Source: Hyperoodon ampullatus (Eukaryota > Chordata > Mammalia > Artiodactyla > Ziphiidae). From it: 64,000 nt of DNA. The stretch covers positions 2,256,197 to 2,320,196 of the forward strand of contig CATKHW010000058.1 in the NCBI GenBank assembly GCA_949752795.1. Reading direction: 5' to 3'. A model generated the notes under the pieces. That model had not been told where the DNA came from, made no database searches, and saw only the letters and a program-made list of their open reading frames with translations. Positions 1-10,434 of this stretch are shown here, piece after piece; within the stretch, counting starts at the first letter, position 1, and every line of letters starts with the position of its first letter. Both the position numbers and the translations under genes were made by a program.

Positions 1-616
1 GCCACCCCAAAATTTAGGGCTGCACTGCTTACAAGGACCTCAACTTGGGTACACCTTAAATATCCCAGGAAATATAAAAATGGTTCAAAAAATTGTGGTA
101 CTTACGTACGATGGAATATCCCTCAGCCATGAAATCAATGTCATAAGACCAGTAGCAGCAAAATGGGTGGATTCAGGTACGATGATTCTAAGTGAAATAA
201 GTCACACAGGAAAAGAAACTTATCATAAGATATCACTTATGAAGATCCTGTAAACATGGCTACACTTGAACTGAGTTAGGAAAGAGAACAGTGTCTCACA
301 TTTAGAAAACACTCTTATGCCTGCTTAAGGGGGAAGGAGAGGTGGGGTGATGCATAAAACCAGAGTTTGATATAAGCACAGGTACCGTTCCAAAAACCAA
401 CTATGGAATAGACAAGACCTACACCTTCCTCAGTGAAAGGGACTCAAAACCCCATATTTCCCGCAGAGGAATATATCTGACTAGTAAGAATCTTAAAACC
501 TATGTATTGATATGTCTCCGTAAGGGAATCAAGTGTGTCTAGACTGGGAAAAATATGGCAGCGAGAATCAGCTCAAACCCACTATAAAAAGAAATTTCAA
601 AAATGAAATAAAAAAA

Positions 617-875
617 CTGGGAAATTCTTTACAATTCCTTCAGGGTCTCTGATGAAACCTGAAATGACCCTATCTACAATGACAGCTGTATGTGGCATTA
701 GGCTGGACACCTGGGACTGAGAGGATTGGTGAGATTGGGTGAGCAAATGCAGACCCTTTAAAGCAATAATGCATGGCACACATTCCATGGGTCCCAACTC
801 TCCAGGTTGAAGGGAATATTATTACAGATATAACATGTACGGGAATCCTAGAGAACGGACACACTGTGAATACGA
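617..875 (+). pseudogene. LINE-1 ORF2-like relic, 5' part of monomer (reference copy)
   Basis: This stretch follows the A-rich tract of the previous copy. By eye it keeps the order and spacing of several short LINE-1 ORF2 landmarks from downstream of the reverse transcriptase core, for example aactctcc..ggttgaaggg followed about 46 bases later by cctagag. The reading frame is broken by stops in all three forward frames, and no catalytic domain is present. The similarity is weak and was judged from memory of mammalian LINE-1. Chance similarity is possible. The same segment occurs at this offset in every unit. Confidence 0.4.
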
Positions 876-1150
876 AAGGTTTCTAAAACTCAACGAATAG
901 TCCCTCTCCTGGTGCTCCGGTTTGACTTTCCATCTGCTTTATTATCAACCTCCCAACTTGGAGAGACAGCCCCTTTAACCTCCTGGTTCGCACAGGTTGC
1001 CAATATGGCAGAGGACGAAAGGGAAGAGGGAGAACCAATGAGAGAGTAGCTGTTAGGCATTTGGACGGGCACATATCACTGTAATTTCCCAGCAGGAAGA
1101 AGAATTAACCAAAGTCTCAGCCACCCACCGGGAATCAGTATAGATCCTGA
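876..1150. repeat. Unassigned segment of the monomer (reference copy)
   Basis: About 275 bp that I cannot match to LINE-1. It contains a purine-rich run (gatgaaagggaagaggga in most units) and, on the opposite strand, gataataaagcagatgg, which includes a polyadenylation-like AATAAA. Compared with the spacing expected in LINE-1, the monomer is roughly 190 bp too long here, which suggests an insertion. An LTR fragment in reverse orientation is conceivable because of the AATAAA, but I see no TG...CA termini or target-site duplication. It is present in every unit. Confidence 0.6.
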
Positions 1151-1389
1151 ACCAAAATTTTGAACTTGCGGTCAGCTCACCAAAAACGAGTTGAAAAATG
1201 GAGCTCAGGGGCACAGCAATTCACAAACTGGCCAAGTAATAAAGGACAACTATCGTCCAAAAATCTGTTGAGGGAAGGCAACGAGGCGGACTTGAAAGCG
1301 AGGCAGAATAGCAGGAAACAGATTTCAAGAGGTACGTTGGAATCGCCTTTAAAGCACAGGAAGAGGGGCACAACTTCGAAAATGATGCA
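1151..1389 (+). pseudogene. LINE-1 ORF2-like relic upstream of the palindrome (reference copy)
   Basis: Short landmarks resemble the distal ORF2 region: ggacaactatcgtccaaaaa and gcagaatagcaggaaacag followed by atttcaag, in LINE-1 order. About 45 extra bases appear between the atttcaag landmark and the ggcc that starts the palindrome, compared with LINE-1 spacing. No frame stays open in a way that preserves an ORF2 product. The LINE-1 assignment here is moderate; it is supported mainly by being collinear with the clear ORF2 sequence downstream. Confidence 0.5.
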
Positions 1390-1463
1390 CTTGGCCAAAA
1401 AGGGCGTATGCGTTTTCTCCTGAATATATTCAGGAGAAAACGCATACGCCCTTTTTGGCCAAG
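1390..1463. repeat. 74-bp perfect palindrome, no spacer (canonical form, unit 1)
   Basis: Left arm 1390-1426 runs cttggccaaaaagggcgtat... and ends gaata. Right arm 1427-1463 is its exact reverse complement, ending gccctttttggccaag. The symmetry breaks at the next base on each side. Such a sequence could extrude a cruciform or form a long hairpin when single-stranded. The equivalent LINE-1 stretch, from ggccaa to the atgcaaatc landmark, is about 35 bp shorter. The right arm is therefore probably an inverted copy of the left, as a hairpin template switch would make. Confidence 0.97.
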
Positions 1464-1470
1464 CAAGCAA

Positions 1471-1992
1471 GCGGGCAATGCAAATCTGCACTACAAAGAA
1501 GTATCACTTCCCACCGGTCAAAAGGGACATCCACAAAATGTGTAAAAACCAGAAAGGCAAGACAGGCCCTGGAGAACAGGGAGCCTTGTTATGCTGATGG
1601 GCGGGATGTAAATTGCCAACTGCCTCTCTGGAGGAGTGCATTGTGTTCCCTAAAACAAGTAAACAACAGAGCTACAGAGCCAATGGCACTTCCAGTCTAG
1701 GGAATATACCTGGGAAAAACTGAAAATCAATAAGACAGAGCCACCCCAAAATTTAGGGCTGCACTGCTTACAATGACCACAACTTGGGTACACCTTAAAT
1801 ATCCCAGGAAATATAAAATTGGTTCAAAAAATTGTGGTACTTACGTACGATGGAATATCCCTCAGCCATGAAATCAATGTCATAAGACCAGTAGCAGCAA
1901 AATGGGTGGATTCAGGTACGATGATTCTAAGTGAAATAAGTCACAGAGAAAAAGAAACTTATCATAAGTTATCACTTATGAAGATCCTGTAA
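1471..1992 (+). pseudogene. LINE-1 ORF2 C-terminal region, frameshifted (reference copy)
   Basis: This is the clearest LINE-1 segment. Translated pieces line up in order with the mammalian ORF2 C-terminus: MQICTTKKYHFPPV-like in the E-type copies, then DVNCQLPLWRSAL, then AKWVDSGTMILSEIS, ending at a stop near 1992. These pieces lie in three different frames, so at least two indels have broken the gene. The C-terminal cysteine-histidine knuckle is lost, with only scattered cysteines left. It is non-functional. ORF2 normally encodes endonuclease and reverse transcriptase for retrotransposition, but only the tail beyond those domains is present. The same block spans every unit boundary in the array. 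Confidence 0.85.
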
Positions 1993-2319
1993 ACATGGCT
2001 ACAATTGAACTGAGTTAGGAAAGAGAACAGTGTCTCACATTTAGAAAACACTCTTATGCCTGCTTAAGGGGGAAGGAGAGGTGGGGTGATGCATAAAACC
2101 AGAGTTTGATATAAGCACAGGTACCGTTCCAAAAACCAACTATGGAATAGACAAGACCTACACCTTCCTCAGTGAAAGGGACTCAAAACCCCATATTTCC
2201 CGCAGAGGAATATATCTGACTAGTAAGAATCTTAAAACCTATGTATTGATATGTCTCCGTAAGGGAATCAAGTGTGTCTAGAATGGCATAAATATGGCAG
2301 CGAGAATCAGCTCAAACCC
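1993..2319 (+). repeat. LINE-1 3' UTR-like segment (reference copy)
   Basis: The sequence after the ORF2 stop keeps the order of LINE-1 3' UTR landmarks of cetartiodactyl or carnivore type: ttgaactgagtta, gtctcacatttagaaaacac, cttatgcctgc, a G-rich run gggggaaggagaggtgggg, then agagtttgatataagcacag. Similarity is strong to about 2110 and weaker after it. It has no coding role and recurs in each unit. Confidence 0.72.
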
Positions 2320-2356
2320 AATATAAAAAGGAATTTCAAAAATAAAACAAAAAAAC
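2320..2356 (+). repeat. A-rich tract, possible LINE-1 poly(A) relic (reference copy)
   Basis: The tract reads atataaaaag, gaatttcaaa, aataaaacaa, aaaaa. It contains AATAAA and sits just where the LINE-1 3' end would fall, directly before the ORF2-like 5' part of the next copy. If this is the old poly(A) tail, the natural monomer starts here and equals one 5'-truncated LINE-1 insertion. Copies vary by a base or two (for example atgaaataaaaaaa in unit 1 near 603). Confidence 0.5.
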
Positions 2357-3128
2357 TGGGAAATTCTTTACAATTCCTTCAGGGTCTCTGATGAAACCTG
2401 AAATGACCCTATCTACAATGACAGCTGGATGTGGCATAAGGCTGGACACTTGGGACTGAGAGGATTGGTGAGACTGGGTTAGCAAATGCAGACCCTTTAA
2501 AGCAATAATGCATGGCACACATTCCATGGGTCCCAACTCTCCAGGTTGAAGGGAATATTACTACAGATATAACATGTACGGGAATCCTAGAGAACGGACA
2601 CACTGTGAATACGAAAGATTTCTAAAACTCAACGAATAGTCCCTCTCCTGGTGCTCCGGTTTGACTTTCCATCTGCTTTATTATCAACCTCCCAACTTGG
2701 AGAGACAGCCCCTTTAACCTCCTGGTTCGCACAGGTTGCCAATTTGGCAGAGGATGAAAGGGAAGAGGGAGAACCAATGAGAGAGTAGCTGTTAGGAATT
2801 TGGACGGGCACATATCACTGTAATTTCCCGGCAAGAAGAAGAATTAACCAAAGTCTCAGCCAACCACCGGGAATCAGTATAGATCCTGAACCAAAATTTT
2901 GGACTTGCGGTCAGCTCACCAAAAACGAGTTGAAAAATGGAGCTCAGGGGCACAGCAATTCACAAACTGGCCGAGTAATAAAGGACAACTATCGTCCAAA
3001 AATCTGCTGAGGGAAGGCAATGAGGCGGACTTGAAAGCGAGGCAAAATAGCAGGAAACAGATTTCAAGAGGTACGTTGGAATCGCCTTTAAAGCACAGGA
3101 AGAGGGGCACAACTTCGACAATGATACA

Positions 3129-3200
3129 TTGGCCAATAAGGGCATATGCGTTTTCTCCTGAATATATTCAGGAGAAAACGCATAAGCCCTTTTTGGCCAA
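3129..3200. repeat. Palindrome of unit 2, imperfect B form
   Basis: Arms of 36 bases meet at 3164/3165. The left arm has the B-type change (gcatatg). The opposite arm reads cataagc, neither the canonical catacgc nor the matched catatgc, and there is a second mismatch at ccaataagg. It looks like a diverged relative of the perfect B palindromes in units 13, 15 and 20. Confidence 0.9.
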
Positions 3201-3477
3201 GCAAGCAAGCGGGCAATGCAAATCTGCACTACAAAGAAGTATCACTTCCCACCGGTCAAAAGGGACATCCACAAAATGTGTAAAAACCAGAAAGGCAAGA
3301 CAGGCCCTGGAGAACAGGGAGCCTTGTTATGCTGATGGGCAGGATGTAAATTGCCAACTGCCTCTCTGGAGGAGTGCATTGTGTTCCCTAAAACAAGTAA
3401 ACAACAGAGCTACAGAGCCAAGGGCACTTCCAGTCTAGGGAATATACCTTGGGAAAACTGAAAATCAAAAAGACACA

Positions 3478-5216
3478 GCCACCCCAAAATTTAGGGCTGC
3501 ACTGCTTACAAGGACCTCAACTTGGGTACACCTTAAATATCCCAGGAAATATAAAAATGGTTCAAAAAATTGTGGTACTTATGTACGATGGAATATCCCT
3601 CAGCCATGAAATCAATGTCATAAGACCAGTAGCAGCAAAATGGGTGGATTCAGGTACGATGATTCTAAGTGAAATAAGTCACACAGAAAAAGAAACTTAT
3701 CATAAGATATCACTTATGAAGATCCTGTAAACATGGCTACACTTGAACTGAGTTAGGAAAGAGAACAGTGTCTCACATTTAGAAAACACTCTTATGCCTG
3801 CTTAAGGGGGAAGGAGAGGTGGGGTGATGCATAAAACCAGAGTTTGATATAAGCACAGGTACCGTTCCAAAAACCAACTATGGAATAGACAAGACCTACA
3901 CCTTCCTCAGTGAAAGGGACTCAAAACCCCATATTTCCCGCAGAGGAATATATCTGACTAGTAAGAATCTTAAAACCTATGTATTGATATGTCTCCGTAA
4001 GGGAATCAAGTGTGTCTAGACTGGGAAAAATATGGCAGCGAGAATCAGCTCAAACCCACTATAAAAAGAAATTTCAAAAATAAAATAAAAAAACTGGGAA
4101 ATTCTTTACAATTCCTTCAGGGTCTCTGATGAAACCTGAAATGACCCTATCTACAATGACAGCTGTATGTGGCATAAGGCTGGACACCTGGGACTGAGAG
4201 GATTGGTGAGATTGGGTGAGCAAATGCAGACCCTTTAAAGCAATAATGCATGGCACACATTCCATGGGTCCCAACTCTCCAGGTTGAAGGGAATATTATT
4301 ACAGATATAACATGTACGGGAATCCTAGAGAACGGACACACTGTGAATACGAAAGGTTTCTAAAACTCAACGAATAGTCCCTCTCCTGGTGCTCCGGTTT
4401 GACTTTCCATCTGCTTTATTATCAACCTCCCAACTTGGAGAGACAGCCCCTTTAACCTCCTGGTTCGCACAGGTTGCCAATATGGCAGAGGACGAAAGGG
4501 AAGAGGGAGAACCAATGAGAGAGTAGCTGTTAGGCATTTGGACGGGCACATATCACTGTAATTTCCCAGCAGGAAGAAGAATTAACCAAAGTCTCAGCCA
4601 CCCACCGGGAATCAGTATAGATCCTGAACCAAAATTTTGAACTTGCGGTCAGCTCACCAAAAACGAGTTGAAAAATGGAGCTCAGGGGCACAGCAATTCA
4701 CAAACTGGCCAAGTAATAAAGGACAACTATCGTCCAAAAATCTGTTGAGGGAAGGCAACGAGGCGGACTTGAAAGCGAGGCAGAATAGCAGGAAACAGAT
4801 TTCAAGAGGTACGTTGGAATCGCCTTTAAAGCACAGGAAGAGGGGCACAACTTCGACAATGATGCACTTGGCCAAAAAGGGCGTATGCGTTTTCTCCTGA
4901 ATATATTCAGGAGAAAACGCATACGCCCTTTTTGGCCAAGCAAGCAAGCGGGCAATGCAAATCTGCACTACAAAGAAGTATCACTTCCCACCGGTCAAAA
5001 GGGACATCCACAAAATGTGTAAAAACCAGAAAGGCAAGACAGGCCCTGGAGAACAGGGAGCCTTGTTATGCTGATGGGCGGGATGTAAATTGCCAACTGC
5101 CTCTCTGGAGGAGTGCATTGTGTTCCCTAAAACAAGTAAACAACAGAGCTACAGAGCCAATGGCACTTCCAGTCTAGGGAATATACCTGGGAAAAACTGA
5201 AAATCAATAAGACAGA
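3478..5216 (+). repeat. Satellite unit 3 (type A)
   Basis: Near-identical to unit 1. Ends with aataagacagag, a variant tail also seen at the ends of units 1, 8, 12, 13's predecessor and 19. Its first ~700 bases resemble the 5' part of units 14, 16 and 21. Palindrome centre 4903/4904, perfect. Confidence 0.93.
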
Positions 5217-6956
5217 GCCACCCCAAAATTTAGGGCTGCACTGCTTACAATGACCTCAACTTGGGTACACCTTAAATATCCCAGGAAATATAAAATTGGT
5301 TCAAAAAATTGTGGTACTTACGTACGATGGAATATCCCTCAGCCATGAAATCAATGTCATAAGACCAGTAGCAGCAAAATGGGTGGATTCAGGTACGATG
5401 ATTCTAAGTGAAATAAGTCACAGAGAAAAAGAAACTTATCATAAGTTATCACTTATGAAGATCCTGTAAACATGGCTACACTTGAACTGAGTTAGGAAAC
5501 AGAACAGTGTCTCACATTTAGAAAACACTCTTATGCCTGCTTAAGGGGGAAGGAGAGGTGGGGTGATGCAAAAAACCAGAGTTTGATATAAGCACAGGTA
5601 CCGTTCCAAAAACCAACTATGGAATAGACAAGACCTACACCTTCCTCAGTGAAAGGGACTCAAAACCCCATATTTCCCGCAGAGGAATATATCTGACTAG
5701 TAAGAATCTTAAAACCTATGTATTGATATGTCTCCGTAAGGGAATCAAGTGTGTCTAGACTGGCATAAACATGGCAGCGAGAATCAGCTCAAACCCACTA
5801 TAAAAAGGAATTTCAAAAACAAAACAAAAAAAACTGGGAAATTCTTTACAATTCCTTCAGGGTCTCTGATGAAACCTGAAATGACCCTATCTACAATGAC
5901 AGCTGGATGTGGCATAAGGCTGGACACTTGGGACTGAGAGGATTGGTGAGATTGGGTGAGCAAATGCAGACCCTTTAATGCAATAATGCATGGCACACAT
6001 TCCATGGGTCCCAACTCTCCAGGTTGAAGGGAATATTACTACAGATATAACATGTACGGGAATCCTAGAGAACGGACACACTGTGAATAAGAAAGGTTTC
6101 TAAAACTCAACGAATAGTCCCTCTCCTGGTGCTCCGGTTTGACTTTCCATCTGCTTTATTATCAACCTCCCAACTTGGAGAGACAGCCCCTTTAACCTCC
6201 TGGTTCGCACAGGTTGCCAATTTGGCAGAGGATGAAAGGGAAGAGGGAGAACCAATGAGAGAGTAGCTGTTAGGCATTTGGACGGGCACATATCACTGTA
6301 ATTTCCCGGCAGGAAGAAGAATTAACCAAAGTCTCAGCCACCCACCGGGAATCAGTATAGATCCTGAACCAAAATTTTGGACTTGCGGTCAGCTCACCAA
6401 AAACGAGTTGAATAATGGAGCTCAGGGGCACAGCAATTCACAAACTGGCCGAGTAATAAAGGACACCTATCGTCCAAAAATCTGTTGAGGGAAGGCAATG
6501 AGGCGGAATTGAAAGCGTGGCAGAATAGCAGGAAACAGATTTCAAGAGGTACGTTGGAATCACCTTTAAAGCACAGGAAGAGGGGCACAACTTCGACAAT
6601 GATGCACTTGGCCAAAAAGGGCGTATGCGTTTTCTCCTGAATATATTCAGGAGAAAACGCATACGCCCTTTTTGGCCAAGCAAGCAAGTGGGCAATGCAA
6701 ATCTGCACTACAAAGAAGTATCACTTCCCACCAGTCAAAAGGGACATCCACAAAATGTGTAAAAACCAGAAAGGCAAGACAGGCCCTGGAGAACAGGGTG
6801 CCTTGTTATGCTGATGGGCGGGATGTAAATTGCCAACTGCCTCTCTGGAGGAGTGCATTGTGTTCCCTAAAACAAGTAAACAACAGTGCTACAGAGCCAA
6901 GGGCACTTCCAGTCTAGGGAATATACCTTGGGAAAACTGAAAATCAAAAAGACACA
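5217..6956 (+). repeat. Satellite unit 4 (type C)
   Basis: The longest unit, 1,740 bp, with one extra A in the A-rich tract near 5830. Type C marks: ccctttaatgcaat near 5970 and gaattgaaagcgtgg near 6507. Its first third resembles unit 2 (ataaaattgg). Palindrome centre 6643/6644, perfect. Confidence 0.93.
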
Positions 6957-8695
6957 GCCACCCCAAAATTTAGGGCTGCACTGCTTACAAGGACCTCAAC
7001 TTGGGTACACCTTAAATATCCCAGGAAATATAAAAATGGTTCAAAAAATTGTGGTACTTACGTACGATGGAATATCCCTCAGCCATGAAATCAATGTCAT
7101 AAGACCAGTAGCAGCAAAATGGGTGGATTCAGGTACGATGATTCTAAGTGAAATAAGTCACACAGAAAAAGAAACTTATCATAAGATATCACTTATGAAG
7201 ATCCTGTAAACATGGCTACACTTGAACTGAGTTAGGAAAGAGAACAGTGTCTCACATTTAGAAAACACTCTTATGCCTGCTTAAGGGGGAAGGAGAGGTG
7301 GGGTGATGCATAAAACCAGAGTTTGATATAAGCACAGGTACCGTTCCAAAAACCAACTATGGAATAGACAAGACCTACACCTTCCTCAGTGAAAGGGACT
7401 CAAAACCCCATATTTCCCGCAGAGGAATATATCTGACTAGTAAGAATCTTAAAACCTATGTATTGATATGTCTCCGTAAGGGAATCAAGTGTGTCTAGAC
7501 TGGCAGAAACATGGCAGCGAGAATCAGCTCAAACCCACTATAAAAAGGAATTTCAAAAACAAAACAAAAAAACTGGGAAATTCTTTACAATTCCTTCAGG
7601 GTCTCTGATGAAACCTGGAATGACCCTATCTACAACGACAGCTGGATGTGGCATAAGGCTGGACACTTGGGACTGAGAGGATTGGTGAGATTGGGTGAAC
7701 AAATGCAGACCATTTAAAGCAATAATGCATGGCACACATTCCATGGGTCCCAACTCTCCAGGTTGAATGGAATATTACTACAGTTATAACATGTACGGGA
7801 AACCTAGAGAATGGACACACTGTGAATACGAAAGGTTTCTAAAACTCAACGAATAGTCCCTCTCCTGGTGCTCCGGTTTGACTTTCCATCTGCTTTACTA
7901 TCAACCTCCCAACTTGGAGAGACAGCACCTTTAACCTCCTGGTTCGCACAGGTTGCCAATTTGGCAGAGGATGAAAGGGAAGAGGGAGAAACAATGAGAG
8001 AGTAGCTGTTAGGCATTTGGACAGACACATATCACTGTAATTTCCCGGCAGGAAGAAGAATTAACCAAAGTCTCAGGCCCCCACCGGGAACCAGTATAGG
8101 TCCTGAACCAAAATTTTGGACTTGCGGTCAGCTCACCAAAAACGAGTTGAATAATGGAGCTCAGGGGCACAGCATTTCACAAACTGGCCGAGTAATAAAG
8201 GACAACTATCGTCCAAAAATCTGTTGAGGGAAGGCAACGAGGCGGACTTGAAAGCGAGGCAGAATAGCAGGAAACAGATTTCAAGAGGTACGTTGGAATC
8301 GCCTTTAAAGCACAGGAAGAGGGGCACAACTTCGACAATGATGCACTTGGCCAAAAAGGGCGTATGCGTTTTCTCCTGAATACATTCAGGAGAAAACGCA
8401 TACGCCCTTTTTGGCCAAGCAAGCAAGCAGGCAATGCAAATCTGCACTACAAAGAAGTATCACTTCCCACCGGTCAAAAGGGACATCCACAAAATGTGTA
8501 AAAACCAGAAAGGCAAGACAGGCCCTGGAGAACAGGGAGCCTTGTTATGCTGATGGGCGGGATGTAAATTGCCAACTGCCTCTCTGGAGGAGTGCATTGT
8601 GTTCCCTAAAACATGTAAACAACAGAGCTACAGAGCCAAGGGCACTTCCAGTCTAGGGAATATACCTTGGGAAAACTGAAAATCAAAAAGACACA
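6957..8695 (+). repeat. Satellite unit 5 (type D)
   Basis: Counterpart of unit 22 at an offset of 29,555 bp. Type D marks: gaccatttaaagc near 7709 and aaacatgtaaac near 8610. The palindrome, centre 8382/8383, has a C at the central position (gaatacattc), so the innermost pair is lost. Confidence 0.93.
8346..8419. repeat. Palindrome of unit 5 with broken central pair
   Basis: Identical to the canonical form except tgaatacattca at the centre, leaving a two-base unpaired tip. Shared by units 8 and 22, so it marks a lineage of D and F units. Confidence 0.93.
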
Positions 8696-10434
8696 GCCAC
8701 CCCAAAATTTAGGGCTGCACTGCTTATAAGGACCTCAACTTGGGTACACCTTAAATATCCCAGGAAATATAAAAATGGTTCAAAAAATTGTGGTACTTAC
8801 GTACGATGGAATATCCCTCAGCCATGAAATCAATGTCATAAGACCAGTAGCAGCAAAATGGGTGGATTCAGGTACGATGATTCTAAGTGAAATAAGTCAC
8901 ACAGAAAAAGAAACTTATCATAAGATATCACTTATGAAGATCCTGTAAACATGGCTACACTTGAACTGAGTTAGGAAAGAGATCAGTGTCTCACATTTAG
9001 AAAGTACTCTTATGCCTGCTTAAGGGGGAAGGAGAGGTGGGGTGATGCATAAAAACAGAGTTTGATATAAGCACAGGTACCATTCCAAAAACCAACTATG
9101 GAATAGACAAGACCTACACCTTCCTCAGTGAAAGGGACTCAAAACCCCATATTTCCCGCAGAGGAATATATCTGACTAGTAAGAATCTTAAAACCTATGT
9201 ATTGATATGTCTCCGTAAGGGAATCAAGTGTGTCTAGACTGGCATAAACATGGCAGGGAGAATCAGCTCAAACCCACTATAAAAAGGAATTTCAAAAACA
9301 AAACAAAAAAACTGGGAAATTCTTTACAATTCCTTCAGGGTCTCTGATGAAACCTGGAATGACCCTATCTACAACGACAGCTGGATGTGGCATAAGGCTG
9401 GACACTTGGGACTGAGAAGATTGGTGAGATTGGGTGAACAAATGCAGACCCTTTAAAGCAATAATGCATGGCACCCATTCCATGGGTCCCAACTCTCCAG
9501 GTTGAAGGGAATATTACTACAGTTATAACATGTACGGGAAACCTAGAGAACGGACACACTGTGAATACGAAAGGTTTCTAAAACTCAACGAATAGTCCCT
9601 CTCCTGGTTCTCCGGTTTGACTTTCCATCTGCTTTACTATCAACCTCCCAACTTGGACAGACAGACCCTTTAACCATCTGGTTCGCACAGGTTGCCAATT
9701 TGGCAGAGGATGAAAGGGAAGAGGGAGAACCAATGAGAGAGTACCTGATAGGCATTTGGACGGGCACATATCACTGTAATTTCCCGGCAGGAAGAAGAAT
9801 TAACCAAAGTCTCAGCCACCTACCGGGAACCAGTATAGGTCATGAACCAAAATTTTGGACCTGCGGTCAGCTCACCAAAAACGAGTGGAAAAATGGAGCT
9901 CAGGGGCACAGCAATTCACAAACTGGCCGAGTAATAAAGGACAACTATCGTCCAAATATCTGTTGAGGGAAGGCAACGAGGCGGACTTGGAAGCGAGGCA
10001 GAATAGCAGGAAACAGATTTCAAGAGGTACGTTGGAATCGCCTTTAAAGCACAGGAAGAGGGGCACAACTTCGACAATGATGCACGTGGCCATAAAGTGT
10101 GTATGCGTTTTCTCCTGCATATATTCAAGAGAAAACGCATACGCCCTTTTTGGCCAAGCAAGCAATAGGGCAATGCAAATCTGCACTACAAAGAAGTATC
10201 ACTTCCCACCGGTCAAAAGGGACATCCACAAAATGTGTAAAAACCAGAAAGGCAAGACAGGCCCTGGAGAACAGGGAGCCTTGTTATGCTGATGGGCGGG
10301 ATGTAAATTATCAACTGCCTCTCTGGAGGAGTACATTGTGTTCCCTAAAACAAGTAAAGAACAGAGCTACAGAGCCAAGGGCACTTCCAGTCTAGGGAAT
10401 ATACCTTGGGAAAACTGAAAATCAAAAAGACACA
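8696..10434 (+). repeat. Satellite unit 6 (type E)
   Basis: Nearly identical to unit 7 immediately downstream; one difference I can see is gcttataagg at 8720 against gcttacaagg. Type E marks: gagtacctgataggc near 9740 and gacctgcggtc near 9858. Carries a degraded palindrome, centre 10121/10122. Confidence 0.94.
10085..10158. repeat. Degraded palindrome of type E (unit 6)
   Basis: The right arm is almost intact but the left arm reads gtggccataaagtgtgtatg, and the centre is ctgcatatattcaag. Several pairs are lost, mostly on the left arm. The same form occurs at about 11,824-11,897 in unit 7 and 39,640-39,713 in unit 23, where one left-arm base is canonical again (gtgcgtatg). Confidence 0.92.

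Larger units (their letters stand above)
1..1739 (+). repeat. Satellite unit 1 (type A)
   Basis: Close twin of unit 3, 3,477 bp downstream. Differences I can see include cacacagg for cacacaga near 206, gtggcatta for gtggcataa near 690 and cgaaaatgatg for cgacaatgatg near 1377. Type A marks are gacacctggg and gaatattattac. Palindrome centre 1426/1427, perfect. Confidence 0.93.
1740..3477 (+). repeat. Satellite unit 2 (type B)
   Basis: Founding-type B unit, sharing its 3' half with units 13, 15 and 20. Palindrome centre 3164/3165 is imperfect: left arm gggcatatgcg, right arm cgcataagccc, and ccaataagg in the left arm. A lost base before the palindrome (gatacattgg) opens a chance 179-codon frame at 2899-3438. 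Confidence 0.93.

Noticed and set aside
1..10. Window beginning exactly at the unit-defining motif
   Set aside because: I chose the unit phase from the window start, so this is not evidence of an array edge or cleavage site.
597..797. A 66-codon reverse-strand frame present in nearly every unit
   Set aside because: It persists because the monomer is homogenised, not because of selection: changes alter amino acids freely, two overlapping frames are equally preserved, and unit 25 breaks it. No known family is recognised.
1390..1463. Palindrome as a rho-independent terminator or snapback RNA gene
   Set aside because: It has no spacer loop and no downstream T-run, and there is no sign of a promoter or an RNA family match. 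A hairpin transcript remains possible but unsupported.
2891..2902. Short palindrome ccaaaattttgg and the related cccaaaattttggg in unit 9
   Set aside because: Twelve to fourteen bases of AT-rich symmetry arise easily by chance and are not kept in units 1 and 3 (ccaaaattttga), so no function is inferred.
2899..3438. A 179-codon forward frame, repeated at 22025, 25502 and 34194
   Set aside because: It runs straight through the palindrome, exists only because B-type units lost a base before it, and is interrupted in all other types. It has no recognisable domain beyond shifted LINE-1 pieces.
9855..10292. A 145-codon forward frame in E units, with a LINE-1 ORF2-like end
   Set aside because: The end (MQICTTKKYHFPPV) is a real ORF2 relic, but the upstream part passes through the decayed palindrome and the frame stops before the remainder of ORF2. 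It is a pseudogene fragment, not a gene.
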